64,000 nt of DNA from Flagellimonas sp947499585 (GTDB lineage: Bacteria; Bacteroidota; Bacteroidia; Flavobacteriales; Flavobacteriaceae): contig NZ_CP138995.1 in NCBI RefSeq assembly GCF_044596045.1, positions 1,488,001-1,552,000 of the forward strand, in the 5' to 3' direction. Below the pieces are notes generated by a model. It saw only the letters and a program-made list of their open reading frames with translations, searched no databases and was not told the DNA's origin. This document shows positions 41,661 through 50,875 of this stretch, piece by piece. The stretch's first letter is position 1, and each line of letters opens with the position of its first letter. Made by a program: the position numbers and the translations under genes.

Positions 41661-42923
41661 TTATTTTTTCTCTTTACTGTATAAACGGAAATAGAACCAA
41701 GCAGCTACACCTCCTATCAATGAAAACACCGCGAGCATCCAAAAGACATGTTGATGTCCTTCTGCCCCTGGAGAATTATCCAACAGATACCCCATAGCTG
41801 GACCTGCAAATATATCTGGGGTATATCCTATTATGGAAATAAGTCCAACCGCTGTCCCGGTAAGTATTAAAGGAATCTCACCTCTTTCCATTACGGCGAA
41901 ATAAAGTGAGCGTGCGGCATAAATCCCTGCCGCCACAATTAGAATAGAAATAAAGAACAAGGCCGTAGCCGATTCTGAAATAATACCTGTGGCAAACAAC
42001 AGTGCTCCCAAAAAGGCAATTATAAAACTAACCACTAACCAATATGTAGTTCGTGAGCGATCTGCCAAAATTCCAATAACGACTCCAATCACTGGACGTA
42101 TAAATAATAGAAAAGTACCCACTTGTGCTGATCGTACTTGATCATAACGCATAACATCCTGTGCGTAGAGCGAAAACACATCGGTAATTTTATAGCCTAC
42201 ATAAGCACAAAGGATAATGACCATCAATAATAAAACAGAAGGGAGCTTTAATACCTCTTTTATTTGCGAAACGGATATTTTCTCCAAAATAATGGCCTGT
42301 TCTGCATTACGATCCATTTTCATGAAGAACCATACCAAAAACCCAACCAACACTGCTATTCCTGCCGAAACTAAAATTACATACTTAAAGGCGTCCCTAC
42401 TTTCTGAGACTGAAGCCTCTGCAATTTCCGAGGTAATGAACAAGGAGAAAATTAGTACGCCCATTGCACCGAACAGTGCGCCTACCAAACCACGCCCTCC
42501 ATCTAAAAAGCCAAAGGCTTTACCTTGTGAGTTTGAGCCTCCCCAAACGCGGGTAGCCTTAATCATTGGAGCCCAGAATAAAAAAATAGTGGTAAAGCCC
42601 CAATAACCATAAAGTATTTTTAAAACGGTATAGCTAGGAAAAGTGGCATAGACCAGGCCTCCTAAGGCTGTCATCCAAAGTGCCGTGGCAATCAATTTTC
42701 TTGGAGGGAATTTATCGGCCAAAGGGCCACCAATAAGGTATGATACCAAGGCTACGATACCGTAAACAGAAAAACACAAACCCAATTGTACGTTATCCAA
42801 CCCAAAGACATCGAGTACGGTGGGTCTAAATACGCGGGAAAGTACAAATGGAAGTATAAAAACGGTCTCACCAGCTAAAATAAGTAGAAGGAGGTAATAC
42901 CAAGGAGCTTTCTTTTGTTGCAT
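41661..42923 (-). CDS. Major facilitator superfamily transporter
   Basis: The 420-residue protein has 12 membrane segments and the loop 2-3 motif GGPLADKFPPRKLIA (about 65-79), typical of MFS. Segment AYVGYKITDVFSLYAQDVM at about 240-258 is conserved in sugar- or glycerol-phosphate-like subfamilies only loosely, so the substrate is not called. The paired metallophosphoesterase suggests a phosphorylated or ester-linked substrate hydrolysed in the periplasm before or after transport. That is inference. The gene is first in its pair and ends two bases before the next start. Confidence 0.87.
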   Translation of the reverse strand: MQQKKAPWYYLLLLILAGETVFILPFVLSRVFRPTVLDVFGLDNVQLGLCFSVYGIVALVSYLIGGPLADKFPPRKLIATALWMTALGGLVYATFPSYTVLKILYGYWGFTTIFLFWAPMIKATRVWGGSNSQGKAFGFLDGGRGLVGALFGAMGVLIFSLFITSEIAEASVSESRDAFKYVILVSAGIAVLVGFLVWFFMKMDRNAEQAIILEKISVSQIKEVLKLPSVLLLMVIILCAYVGYKITDVFSLYAQDVMRYDQVRSAQVGTFLLFIRPVIGVVIGILADRSRTTYWLVVSFIIAFLGALLFATGIISESATALFFISILIVAAGIYAARSLYFAVMERGEIPLILTGTAVGLISIIGYTPDIFAGPAMGYLLDNSPGAEGHQHVFWMLAVFSLIGGVAAWFYFRLYSKEKK

Positions 42924-43041
42924 GCAGCTTAGGCTAAAAAACTATCTATTGTTTGCTAATGCTTAAAGATAAGGTTTCAAGATTAGTTAAAAACATTTGG
43001 GAGGTTTGCCCTGCTAATATGTTGTGAGATCTATTGATTTT

Positions 43042-43464
43042 TTAATTGTCAGCATATTTTTGATCCCAAGTTTTGTTTGGGTCATGATTTCTTAAATCAA
43101 TTTGAAAGTCGGCTGCTGCTTTTAGATTCATTAATACAGATACCCAACCAGAATGTACTTCTAGAAATTCGTCTTCAACTACGCCTTCATTTGTTAGAGT
43201 TAAATCTGTTCCATTATTTTTAGAAGGTTCTAAGCTAAACGTGACTATCGAATTGAAGTAATCCAATTGAAATTCATTGTTGGCATTAGATTCCACGATT
43301 TGACTCTCATAAGATTCTCCATTTGGAAAATAAAATTGGATGATTCCATCTTTTTCTGGAGCTTTTTCAGCCCAGAACTTTTCCCGTCCGCTTGCTGTGG
43401 AAAGAAGGTCAAAAACTCTTTCAGGAGAAGATTTTAAATGTATTTTCCAAACAATACTTTTCAT
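43042..43464 (-). CDS. SRPBCC (AHSA1-like) domain protein
   Basis: The 140-residue protein has the START/AHSA1-type fold: VWKIHLKSSPERVFDLLSTASGREKFWAE at the N-terminus, several beta strands, and a long C-terminal helix region (VHSGWVSVLMNLKAAADFQID). Family members bind hydrophobic ligands or act with Hsp90-like partners; most bacterial ones are uncharacterised. It is 12 bases after rsgA on the same strand. Confidence 0.85.
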   Translation of the reverse strand: MKSIVWKIHLKSSPERVFDLLSTASGREKFWAEKAPEKDGIIQFYFPNGESYESQIVESNANNEFQLDYFNSIVTFSLEPSKNNGTDLTLTNEGVVEDEFLEVHSGWVSVLMNLKAAADFQIDLRNHDPNKTWDQKYADN

Positions 43465-43476
43465 AAATAGCTACAC

Positions 43477-44553
43477 TTAGAATTTATTCTGTTTTCGCTG
43501 TTTTTTGACCTCTCTAATCATTTTTCCAAAGTTCTTGTCCTTCTTTTTCTTTTCTGCAATACTGGATTCAAAAAAGACCCTTTCTTTTTCCATTTTCTGA
43601 AAATTTGCATACGAATCCGCATCAACCTCGCCGCTTTCTACGGCATCAAGTATGGCACAACCATCTTCGTTTGAATGTGTGCAGTTATTGAATTTACAAT
43701 TTTGTGCCAATTCAATAATTTCATCAAATGTAATTTCAAGTCCAACGGAAGCATCGGTAATACCAATTTCTCTCATTCCAGGATTGTCGATTAGGATGCC
43801 ACCATCTTCCAAAACGATTAATTCTCTGCGAGTGGTTACATGCTTTCCTCTATCAATGCGCTCACTTATAGACCTTGTATCCATAAGTTCTTTACCCGTT
43901 AGTTGGTTTAAGAGCGTTGATTTGCCTACGCCGGATGAACCTAATAAACAGTAAGTCTTACCTTTTTGGATAATCGCTTTTATCTCATCTAGCCCAACAT
44001 GGGATTGATTGCTAATGGCAATAACTTGAACTTCTTTGATTCTTTCTTTTATTTCATCATGAAGCGTGCTTAACGTTTGTTCGTCTATTAAGTCTATCTT
44101 ACTTAAAATGATGATGGGTGCTACTTTGGCAGTATTGCAAATGGTTAAATATCTTTCTAAACGGTTGATGCTAAAATCCCTATTTACAGATTGAACAATT
44201 AAACCAAAATCAATATTTGTTGCTATTATTTGGGTATCCGTAGATTTACCAACTGCCTGTCGTTCTAATATAGAATGTCTTGGGTAAACAGCATGTATTA
44301 GAGCCTTATTCTCATCGTATTCTGAAATAGCTACCCAATCTCCAACGGCCGGTAAATCGTATCTGCTTTCCGCTGTAAATCTGAGGTTGCCAATTAGTTC
44401 TGCATCCAGTTCTTCAGTTGCGGTTTTGACCACATATCTGTCCTTATGTTCCAACACAACACGACCAACATCAAAAGAATTGATGTTATGTTCTTTTCCG
44501 TATTCTTCCAACGTAGCATTGTATCCTATGTCTTCAAGTGTCATTTTATTCAT
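43477..44553 (-). CDS. rsgA: Ribosome small-subunit-dependent GTPase A
   Basis: The 358-residue protein is a circularly permuted GTPase that helps the 30S subunit mature. The OB-like N-terminal domain covers about 30-100. G4 (SKID, 151-154) precedes G1 (GSSGVGKS, 205-212) and G3 (DNPG, 256-259), the permuted order that defines the family. The C-terminal zinc site is C286, C291, H293 and C299. A basic tail (KKKKDKNFGKMIREVKKQRK) follows. Start ATG 44553 (or 44544). A HEITH lipoprotein gene lies 17 bases upstream. Confidence 0.95.
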   Translation of the reverse strand: MNKMTLEDIGYNATLEEYGKEHNINSFDVGRVVLEHKDRYVVKTATEELDAELIGNLRFTAESRYDLPAVGDWVAISEYDENKALIHAVYPRHSILERQAVGKSTDTQIIATNIDFGLIVQSVNRDFSINRLERYLTICNTAKVAPIIILSKIDLIDEQTLSTLHDEIKERIKEVQVIAISNQSHVGLDEIKAIIQKGKTYCLLGSSGVGKSTLLNQLTGKELMDTRSISERIDRGKHVTTRRELIVLEDGGILIDNPGMREIGITDASVGLEITFDEIIELAQNCKFNNCTHSNEDGCAILDAVESGEVDADSYANFQKMEKERVFFESSIAEKKKKDKNFGKMIREVKKQRKQNKF

Positions 44554-44570
44554 TGTTGGTAACTGATTTA

Positions 44571-45326
44571 TTATTTTTGTTTCGTAATAAGTTTTACAAA
44601 GTTGTCCAAATCTTTTAAATCTTCTTTTGTTTTAAGATATTGGTCAGTTCTTTTGTCTCCCATATCCTGTACTCGGTAATCTGGTAAATACTCATTGAAG
44701 TTTAAGAATACAAAAGTGTCCACAATCCGTTCTTTTAAAGCATGAGGAACTTTATATTTATTAATAATCGCTTCTTCAACTCCGATATGGGTTATTTCGT
44801 GAATAATGGTATTGGCCGGATTATCATAATTCTTGAACCGTCCGTTGGTTGTAGTGAAAATCAGCACTGAACCTTCATCAGGATTATAACTTCCGCCTGG
44901 TCCATAGAGGGTAAGATTTACTTGATAGGTACTGAATTTTTTGAAATTCCATTTAAAGTTTGATTGACTTATTTCATCAATCATTCTATTGATCAGTTCA
45001 AGTTCATCCTCTATTTTTTGATACCCTTTTTGGTAGTCAGCTTTGTTGTATACGCTATCTCGAACAAATGCCTTTAATCTTTCATAATCCTCATTTGCAA
45101 GCTTCCCTAATTTAGATTTAATCTTTAAATCACTAATTAATGAGCCCTCTGGAAGACTAACTTGATAATTTTGTTCTTCAAAGAATTTGATATCTTGGAT
45201 TGTTCTCCAGATATATTCTGACTCTGACTCTGCTGTCGGAATATTAACTACAACACGATTTTGACTGCTTCCATAGCAAGACGTAAGAAAGATTAATAGC
45301 GTTAATATGCTGATTTTAAGCCTCAT
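44571..45326 (-). CDS. Lipoprotein with a zincin-like HEITH motif
   Basis: The 251-residue protein has a signal and lipobox LTSC (C17). A long charged middle is followed by a clear zincin-type motif, H176-E-I-T-H180, in ANTIIHEITHIGVEEAI, with E184/E185 or H195 as possible third ligands. The preceding strand VLIFTTTNGRF resembles the edge strand of a zincin. The family is not recognised. It is a candidate surface or periplasmic peptidase. It is on the rsgA strand, 17 bases upstream, so it may be cotranscribed. Confidence 0.7.
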   Translation of the reverse strand: MRLKISILTLLIFLTSCYGSSQNRVVVNIPTAESESEYIWRTIQDIKFFEEQNYQVSLPEGSLISDLKIKSKLGKLANEDYERLKAFVRDSVYNKADYQKGYQKIEDELELINRMIDEISQSNFKWNFKKFSTYQVNLTLYGPGGSYNPDEGSVLIFTTTNGRFKNYDNPANTIIHEITHIGVEEAIINKYKVPHALKERIVDTFVFLNFNEYLPDYRVQDMGDKRTDQYLKTKEDLKDLDNFVKLITKQK

Positions 45327-45531
45327 TTTTATTTCTAGTTCGTTTCCATCAAATTTTAGAGTAAGGTTTTATCAAAAACAACTTTCAGGTATGGGCTTTT
45401 CAATACAATTTCCATCTCCAAAACACACTGTTTCTGTTTCGTAGCCTTCCTCTTCTTGTGTGCAGGGAAATTACTTAATTTAAACAAAATAGCGATTCGG
45501 GTTAGCACCCAATTCACTATTGTTCTTATAC
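45327..45531. other. Gap between the HEITH gene and a serine hydrolase gene
   Basis: About 205 bases. Only short open frames overlapping the hydrolase 3' end are present. I see no RNA gene, terminator or promoter of note. Confidence 0.4.
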
Positions 45532-46641
45532 TTATTTGTTTTTATTAATAAACCCGAACAATTCATACCCAAAATCATATACTTCGTTAGCATTATTGAA
45601 TTGAACCATACCCCATTTTTTCTCTTTGTTAAAAAGAAACAAGCTGTTGAATCCATCATTGTTCCCTTCGTGTCCATAGACTATATGACCAGAATTCTTA
45701 TACTTTGCAAACCCAAGGGTCCAAGCGATAGCACCTTCATTGGTTAAAAGGGATGGTGCTTTTAAAGATGTGATTTGATCATCAAATAAATTTGCAGAAC
45801 TATCCTCTGAAAGTAGGCTTTCCTCCATTATAGCGATTAGCCATTTGGAGAATTCCCGAGATTCGGTATGCATTGCAGAAGCTGCATTAAATTCATTAGC
45901 CGTCCAATTGTTTTTTTCTTTTTTAACGCCATTAAAATGGGGAAATGCCTTGTGGTTTCTGTTATATTCATCTTGAACAAATTTGGTATGAACCATTCCC
46001 AGTGGTTCTGCAATGCGTTTTTGGAAATAATTCTCTAGACCCTGAGAATCAGTTTGTAAAATTGATTTGACGGCCGCAACCAAGAATTGATATCCTTCAC
46101 CAGAATAACTGAAGTTTGTACCCGGTTCAAACGATATGGTCAATTCATTTTTTCCACGCCAATTAGGAAAGCCAGTGGTATGGGACAGCACCATTCTTGC
46201 GGTAATTTTTTGATATCGGACATCATAATCATAATTATCGCTAGCATTTTTATCTAGATAAGTGTATAACGGAGTATCCAAATCCAATTTTTCGTCTTCT
46301 ACCAATAACATAACCAAAGAAGCAAATACTGGCTTTGAAGTTGAAGCTCCTTCAAATAGAGTTGTATTATTTACGGGTTCTTTGGTTTCTAAATTGGAGT
46401 ATCCCATTACATTGTGAAAAACTAACTTCCCATTATTGATAATAGCATAGGAAACCCCTGGAATATTCATTTCTTCCATTTTAAGTTTCACATATCTGTT
46501 TATTGAATCGATTGGTACTTCTCGATTGTTTAAGTTCAGGATAGTTTTTGTTTCTTTTTGCGATGAAGCTTGATGAGAATTTTCTCTGCAACTGGTGATT
46601 AAAACCAATGTAGCCATCAAAAAAATGAATGGAATTTTCAT
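45532..46641 (-). CDS. Serine hydrolase, beta-lactamase/class C family, lipoprotein
   Basis: The 369-residue protein has lipobox LITSC (C18) and a class-C-like hydrolase domain. The nucleophile motif is S100-T-S-K103. The second motif is YSGEGY (in place of YxN) and the third a HEGNNDGF loop in place of KTG. These are typical of esterase- and peptidase-type relatives of AmpC. It differs from the exported relative at 13485-14582 in motif 2 and 3, so they are not recent copies. Promoter and partner genes are not evident. Confidence 0.86.
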   Translation of the reverse strand: MKIPFIFLMATLVLITSCRENSHQASSQKETKTILNLNNREVPIDSINRYVKLKMEEMNIPGVSYAIINNGKLVFHNVMGYSNLETKEPVNNTTLFEGASTSKPVFASLVMLLVEDEKLDLDTPLYTYLDKNASDNYDYDVRYQKITARMVLSHTTGFPNWRGKNELTISFEPGTNFSYSGEGYQFLVAAVKSILQTDSQGLENYFQKRIAEPLGMVHTKFVQDEYNRNHKAFPHFNGVKKEKNNWTANEFNAASAMHTESREFSKWLIAIMEESLLSEDSSANLFDDQITSLKAPSLLTNEGAIAWTLGFAKYKNSGHIVYGHEGNNDGFNSLFLFNKEKKWGMVQFNNANEVYDFGYELFGFINKNK

Positions 46642-46789
46642 AGGAAGGGTATTGTCTTTGTTTTTAAAGACAAAATCAGAAATAGATCGTTACAGTATGC
46701 AAGTAATTTGAAATGAATGTTTAGTGCAAGTGGCTTCCGTTCTAAGTGATTAAATGTACTTGGAATTACATATGGTCATTGTCGCTATT

Positions 46790-47332
46790 TTATTCTCTTT
46801 TTCTACAATAACGACTTTGCACCAATTGATTAATATAGACCTCAGAAGAAACTAGTTCAAAATCAAGTTTCCGGTTTAATACAGTAAAAAGAGGAATGCC
46901 ATCACCAAGAACAATAGGAATGATTGTTATAGTTAAATCATCTATTAAATCTTCTTTTAAAAAACTCTGAACGGTTGCTCCTCCATCTATGTACAAACGA
47001 TAATGCCCTTTTTGATGAATTTGTTCAATTACTTTTTGCATGGTGCCCTTTACCAAATACGCTTTGTCTTGATAATCTTTCGGAATTTCTTTTAGAGAAT
47101 TACTAAGCACAAATACGGGTATTTTATAAGGCCATCCAAAATCGAATCCACATACGGTTTCAAAGGTATTTCTTCCCATGACCAAGGCGTCTATTTGTTC
47201 AATGAATTTATTAAATCCTAAGTCAGATTTGTTTGGGTTTGGTGTGCTTTCCAGCCAGTCAATCCCTCCATTTTTATCAGCAATGTACCCATCTAAACTT
47301 GTTGCTAGAAAGACACTATTTCTTTTGTTCAT
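46790..47332 (-). CDS. Dihydrofolate-reductase-fold protein (RibD C-terminal type)
   Basis: The 180-residue protein has the RibD_C/DHFR fold: VFLATSLDGYIADKNGGIDWL at 8-28, DALVMGRNTFETV at about 48-60, and LYIDGGATVQSFLKEDLIDDLTITIIPIVLGDG split near 114-146. Relatives of YyaP/YwjB are NADPH-dependent reductases of uncertain substrate. It lacks the deaminase half of RibD. A bile-acid-type symporter gene is upstream, 21 bases away on the same strand. Confidence 0.87.
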   Translation of the reverse strand: MNKRNSVFLATSLDGYIADKNGGIDWLESTPNPNKSDLGFNKFIEQIDALVMGRNTFETVCGFDFGWPYKIPVFVLSNSLKEIPKDYQDKAYLVKGTMQKVIEQIHQKGHYRLYIDGGATVQSFLKEDLIDDLTITIIPIVLGDGIPLFTVLNRKLDFELVSSEVYINQLVQSRYCRKRE

Positions 47333-47353
47333 TTTGTTGCGCTTAGTGTTTTC

Positions 47354-48232
47354 TTATTTAGAATCTGTTTCAGGTCTTTTTCCGAGTTGCCACATTAAAA
47401 CCCCACCAGTTATAAACATCCATATAGCATAAGCTCCAGTTGGAATGCCCATTTCTATATTATTTAATATTGAAGTAGCAATCACAAATGCCAACGTTCC
47501 ATTTTGTATACCACTCTCTACTGTGATTGAAATGGCGCTCTTTAAGTTCAATTTAAATAATCTAGCCGTTAAATAACCCAATCCCATGGTTATTAAGTTT
47601 AATAGCAAGGTGACTAACCCTACTTCTTTCATTGCTTTGCCTATTATGTTGAAATTTGCGGCTAATACTGCTAGAAAGACTAAAATAAAAATTACGGTGG
47701 AAGCAATTCGCATTGGTTTTTCCATACGCTTTGCAAAGTCTGTTTTAAACCTGCGGATGAGCATTCCTATGGAAATAGGAATTACAGTGATTACCATTAT
47801 CTGAAGGATAGTATCTAATATGGGCAATTTGATTGTGACATTTGTGGCAGTACCAAAATACTCCAGCGCATAGGACAAGATAAAGGGTATTGTTATGATA
47901 CTTACAATACTGGCAATAGCGGTTAATGTAACCGATAATGCAATATTTCCTTTGCAAACCTGTGTTATCAAATTGCTGGTAGGCCCGCCAGGACAAGTGG
48001 CTAAAATCATTAACCCAACTGCCATTACGGGATTTAAATTAAAAATTATAGCTAGTAAAAAACCAATAATAGGTAAAAAGATAAGTTGATTTAAAAGGCC
48101 AATTAAAATTGCCTTAGGATATCTTACAATTCTAGTAAAATCGGCAGGAATTAAAGTCATTCCCATACCAAGCATAATAATAGCAAGAGATAATGGTAAA
48201 AACACTTTACTTATAAGTTCGGTTGCGGTCAT
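47354..48232 (-). CDS. Bile acid:sodium symporter family protein
   Basis: The 292-residue protein has about nine or ten membrane segments of the SBF (BASS) fold. Signature segments are LMILATCPGGPTSNLIT (about 75-91), a sodium-site loop typical of the family, and SGIQNGTLAFVIA (about 243-255). BASS proteins move bile acids, pyruvate, pantoate or other organic anions with sodium. It lies 21 bases before the DHFR-fold gene, which suggests shared metabolism of an unknown anion. Confidence 0.88.
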   Translation of the reverse strand: MTATELISKVFLPLSLAIIMLGMGMTLIPADFTRIVRYPKAILIGLLNQLIFLPIIGFLLAIIFNLNPVMAVGLMILATCPGGPTSNLITQVCKGNIALSVTLTAIASIVSIITIPFILSYALEYFGTATNVTIKLPILDTILQIMVITVIPISIGMLIRRFKTDFAKRMEKPMRIASTVIFILVFLAVLAANFNIIGKAMKEVGLVTLLLNLITMGLGYLTARLFKLNLKSAISITVESGIQNGTLAFVIATSILNNIEMGIPTGAYAIWMFITGGVLMWQLGKRPETDSK

Positions 48233-48359
48233 AGTTTGATTAATTATATTCTTCGTAAACGTATAAAACCCAACAACCTCATGTATTATTAGTTGTGTTG
48301 GCTAGAATTAAATTAGGAAAAGAAAACGAACTGGAGGAAATAATTACGGATTTTGTCAA

Positions 48360-48809
48360 TTAGACTCCAAACTGTCTTAGGTGGTGGTCCAAGTGTTTGT
48401 ATTGCATTTTTCCCCACTGTTCATGAGTAAAAAGCCCAAAAGCAGGGTGGGGTTCCCATATTTTTCTATCTTTTTCCAAATGAAAATCATTAACTAGGTC
48501 AACCAAAATGATCTTTTCAGGCTCAAAATCTTTTTTATCCGACACTTTAAAGTCTTTTGCTGTTGGCAGATTGGGTTTCCAGAGTTTATCATCATACATG
48601 CCTTTTTTAAAGCTTTTAAAAATTAGCTTCACAAAAGGGTTGGGCTTTTTCATTTGGTATCTGCCCAAAGCAAGACTTAAAGGAAACTGGCAATGGTGTA
48701 ACATTTGGCCAATTTCCATTTCCCCCCAGGTAGCTTTGGTGGATTTGGTCAAGGTGTTAATACGGTTTAGTATTTCGGAACAAGTTTCAGTATCAAAAAG
48801 AGATTTCAT
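48360..48809 (-). CDS. DUF1569 family protein
   Basis: The 149-residue protein has the DUF1569 (DinB-like) pattern: WGEMEIGQMLHHCQFPLSLALG at about 34-55 and the C-terminal HPAFGLFTHEQWGKMQYKHLDHHLRQFGV region. The three-helix DinB-like fold with conserved His residues (HH at 44-45, HLDHHL at the end) suggests metal or thiol chemistry. Function is unknown. It is divergent from radC with a 58-base gap. Confidence 0.85.
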   Translation of the reverse strand: MKSLFDTETCSEILNRINTLTKSTKATWGEMEIGQMLHHCQFPLSLALGRYQMKKPNPFVKLIFKSFKKGMYDDKLWKPNLPTAKDFKVSDKKDFEPEKIILVDLVNDFHLEKDRKIWEPHPAFGLFTHEQWGKMQYKHLDHHLRQFGV

Positions 48810-48867
48810 GGTGGAAATATTTAGTGATAGAAAATTACATAAAATATTAATCTCCTATATTTAGACC

Positions 48868-49566
48868 ATGCAAGAAAAAGTGGCTTCTTTTTCCATTAAA
48901 AATTGGGCGGATGACGATAGGCCAAGGGAAAAATTGGTGCAAAAAGGGCGCTCCGTACTTTCAGATGCCGAATTGATAGCCATTTTAATAGGTTCAGGTA
49001 ATAAAAAGGAAAGTGCAGTGGAGCTTTCCAAACGTATTTTGGCCTCTGTAAATCATAATTTAAACGAGCTGGGTAAACTTTCTGTAAACCAATTAATGCA
49101 GTTTAACGGTATTGGTGAGGCCAAGGCGGTTTCCATTGCAGCGGCCCTAGAGGTAGGCCGTCGAAGAAGGGGAGAAGATGCTGGAAAAATTGCCAAGATT
49201 TCAGGCAGTAAAGATGCTTTTGAATTAATGCACCCCCTGATTGGCGAATTACAGCACGAAGAGTTTTGGATTGTCTACCTTAACAACTCCAACAAGGTGA
49301 TTCACAAATCCCAGTTGAGCAAGGGTGGTATTACGGGAACCTTGGTAGATGTACGTTTGGTGTTAAAACAAGCGTTGGAACTTGGGGCAGTGGGCATTAT
49401 ATTGGCCCATAACCACCCCTCGGGAACGGTAAAACCAAGCACTGCAGATAAAGAGGTTACAGACAAACTCAAAAAGGCTTCAGAAGCTTTAGATATTAAG
49501 ATATTGGATCATTTGATTTTAACCCAGCATGATTATTTAAGTTTTGCGGACCAAGGAATACTTTAG
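48868..49566 (+). CDS. radC: RadC family protein (JAMM domain)
   Basis: The 232-residue protein has an N-terminal helix-hairpin-helix region (LMQFNGIGEAKAVSIAAALE, about 77-96) and a JAMM metallo-domain with H181-N-H183-P-S-G and D194, plus an upstream Glu in EEFWIVYL. Despite the name, a DNA-repair role is not supported; the JAMM domain suggests a peptidase or deubiquitinase-like activity. A TATATTTA element ends four bases before ATG 48868, so the transcript may be leaderless. It is the first gene of a long plus-strand run. Confidence 0.94.
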   Translation: MQEKVASFSIKNWADDDRPREKLVQKGRSVLSDAELIAILIGSGNKKESAVELSKRILASVNHNLNELGKLSVNQLMQFNGIGEAKAVSIAAALEVGRRRRGEDAGKIAKISGSKDAFELMHPLIGELQHEEFWIVYLNNSNKVIHKSQLSKGGITGTLVDVRLVLKQALELGAVGIILAHNHPSGTVKPSTADKEVTDKLKKASEALDIKILDHLILTQHDYLSFADQGIL

Positions 49567-49579
49567 TTGACACGTAGAG

Positions 49580-50875
49580 ATGTTATTGATATTTACCCAT
49601 AAAATTACCAACCGACTTACTTATACAGCAAAACAGCTGTTTGAAAAGATTTTGGGTATAGAAGTAACGTTTACAACCAAGGTTGAAGATTTTATTAGGC
49701 ACACAGGCCCAAAAATAACCTACTCAAAACAACCCCTGCAGAACGAATTTTTTATCAGGAGCAATGATCTGTTGTTTGAGCAGGGCATCAACGATTTGGA
49801 TATTAAAATAGCAAGTTGGGACGGCATCCCATGTTTTTTTGCTTGTGGTGAAAAAAGCGCTATACCATATGATATATTTTCGGCAAGTTTTTACCTTTTA
49901 AGCAGGTATGAGGAATATCTGCCCCATGTAAAAGACAATGTGGGAAGGTTTCCAGCAAAAGAGAGCATTGCCTACCAAAACAAATTTTTGGAACTTCCCG
50001 TTGTTGATTTATGGGCGTATAAGATGTTGCAGGCCCTAAAAGAACGTTTTCCGGATATAAAAAACCCAAAAAGAAAATACAGCTTCACGTCTATAATAAA
50101 CGTAACTACATCTCATAGTTATGCATTAAGAGGGTTTATAAGAAGTTTAGGGGGCTTCTTTTTAGATATTGGTGGTTTTAAATTTAGGAGTATGGCCAAA
50201 CGTACCTTGGTGCTTTTGGGTATAAAAAAGGACCCCTATGATAATTTTCAGGAGCTGATAGCAATTCATAAAAAGTTTCCGATCAAAACCATGTTTTTCT
50301 TTCAGTTTGCCAAGTATTCAGCACATGACAAAAACATTTCACCAAACAATAACAAATTCGGGTACCTTATAAAATCGGTTGCAGATTACAGTGCTGTTTC
50401 CTTGAGTACATCCTTTTTGTCCTCTACAAATAAGATGGTCTTAAAAGAAGAAAAACGGCTCTTGGGCAACCTTGTTAATAGGCCAATTAAATATTCCAGA
50501 TTAAGATATAATAGGGTCAATGTGCCAAGTACTTACCGCAACCTTATTGAAACAGAGTTCACAGATGATTTTTCTATGGGATATACCCATGAAATCGGTT
50601 TTAGGGCTGGTACCTGTACGCCGTTTTATTTTTATGATATTAATATGGAAGTAAGGCAACCCCTAAAAGTCCATCCCTTTGCCATACATGATTATGCCCT
50701 TGCAAATTGTAAAAAGAAGGAAGAAGCTTTTGAGGTTATGGATAGGGTGTATAGGCAAGTAAAGCAAGTAAATGGAGATCTAGTAATAATTTTCTCCAAT
50801 GAGTTGCTGGGAAGTAGCCATAAGTTAAATTGGTTAGAACTGTATCAATCCTTCTTAAGGCGTTACTATGTTTAA
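49580..50875 (+). CDS. Polysaccharide deacetylase-like protein (DUF7033-type)
   Basis: The 431-residue protein has an N-terminal region of the type placed before polysaccharide deacetylase domains in Bacteroidota (LLIFTHKITNRLTYTAKQLFEK, SRYEEYLPH) and a NodB-like C-terminal part (DFSMGYTHEIGFRAGTCTPFYFYD). Canonical deacetylase metal motifs (TFDDG, HxxxH) are only partly visible: INVTTSHSYALRGF takes the first position, so activity is uncertain. No signal peptide is present. It overlaps the start of the next gene by eight bases and begins 14 bases after radC, so these form one operon. Confidence 0.72.
   Translation: MLLIFTHKITNRLTYTAKQLFEKILGIEVTFTTKVEDFIRHTGPKITYSKQPLQNEFFIRSNDLLFEQGINDLDIKIASWDGIPCFFACGEKSAIPYDIFSASFYLLSRYEEYLPHVKDNVGRFPAKESIAYQNKFLELPVVDLWAYKMLQALKERFPDIKNPKRKYSFTSIINVTTSHSYALRGFIRSLGGFFLDIGGFKFRSMAKRTLVLLGIKKDPYDNFQELIAIHKKFPIKTMFFFQFAKYSAHDKNISPNNNKFGYLIKSVADYSAVSLSTSFLSSTNKMVLKEEKRLLGNLVNRPIKYSRLRYNRVNVPSTYRNLIETEFTDDFSMGYTHEIGFRAGTCTPFYFYDINMEVRQPLKVHPFAIHDYALANCKKKEEAFEVMDRVYRQVKQVNGDLVIIFSNELLGSSHKLNWLELYQSFLRRYYV

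Noticed and set aside
45416..45531. Open frames in the gap beside the second serine hydrolase
   Set aside because: They overlap the hydrolase 3' end in other frames and have no start signal.
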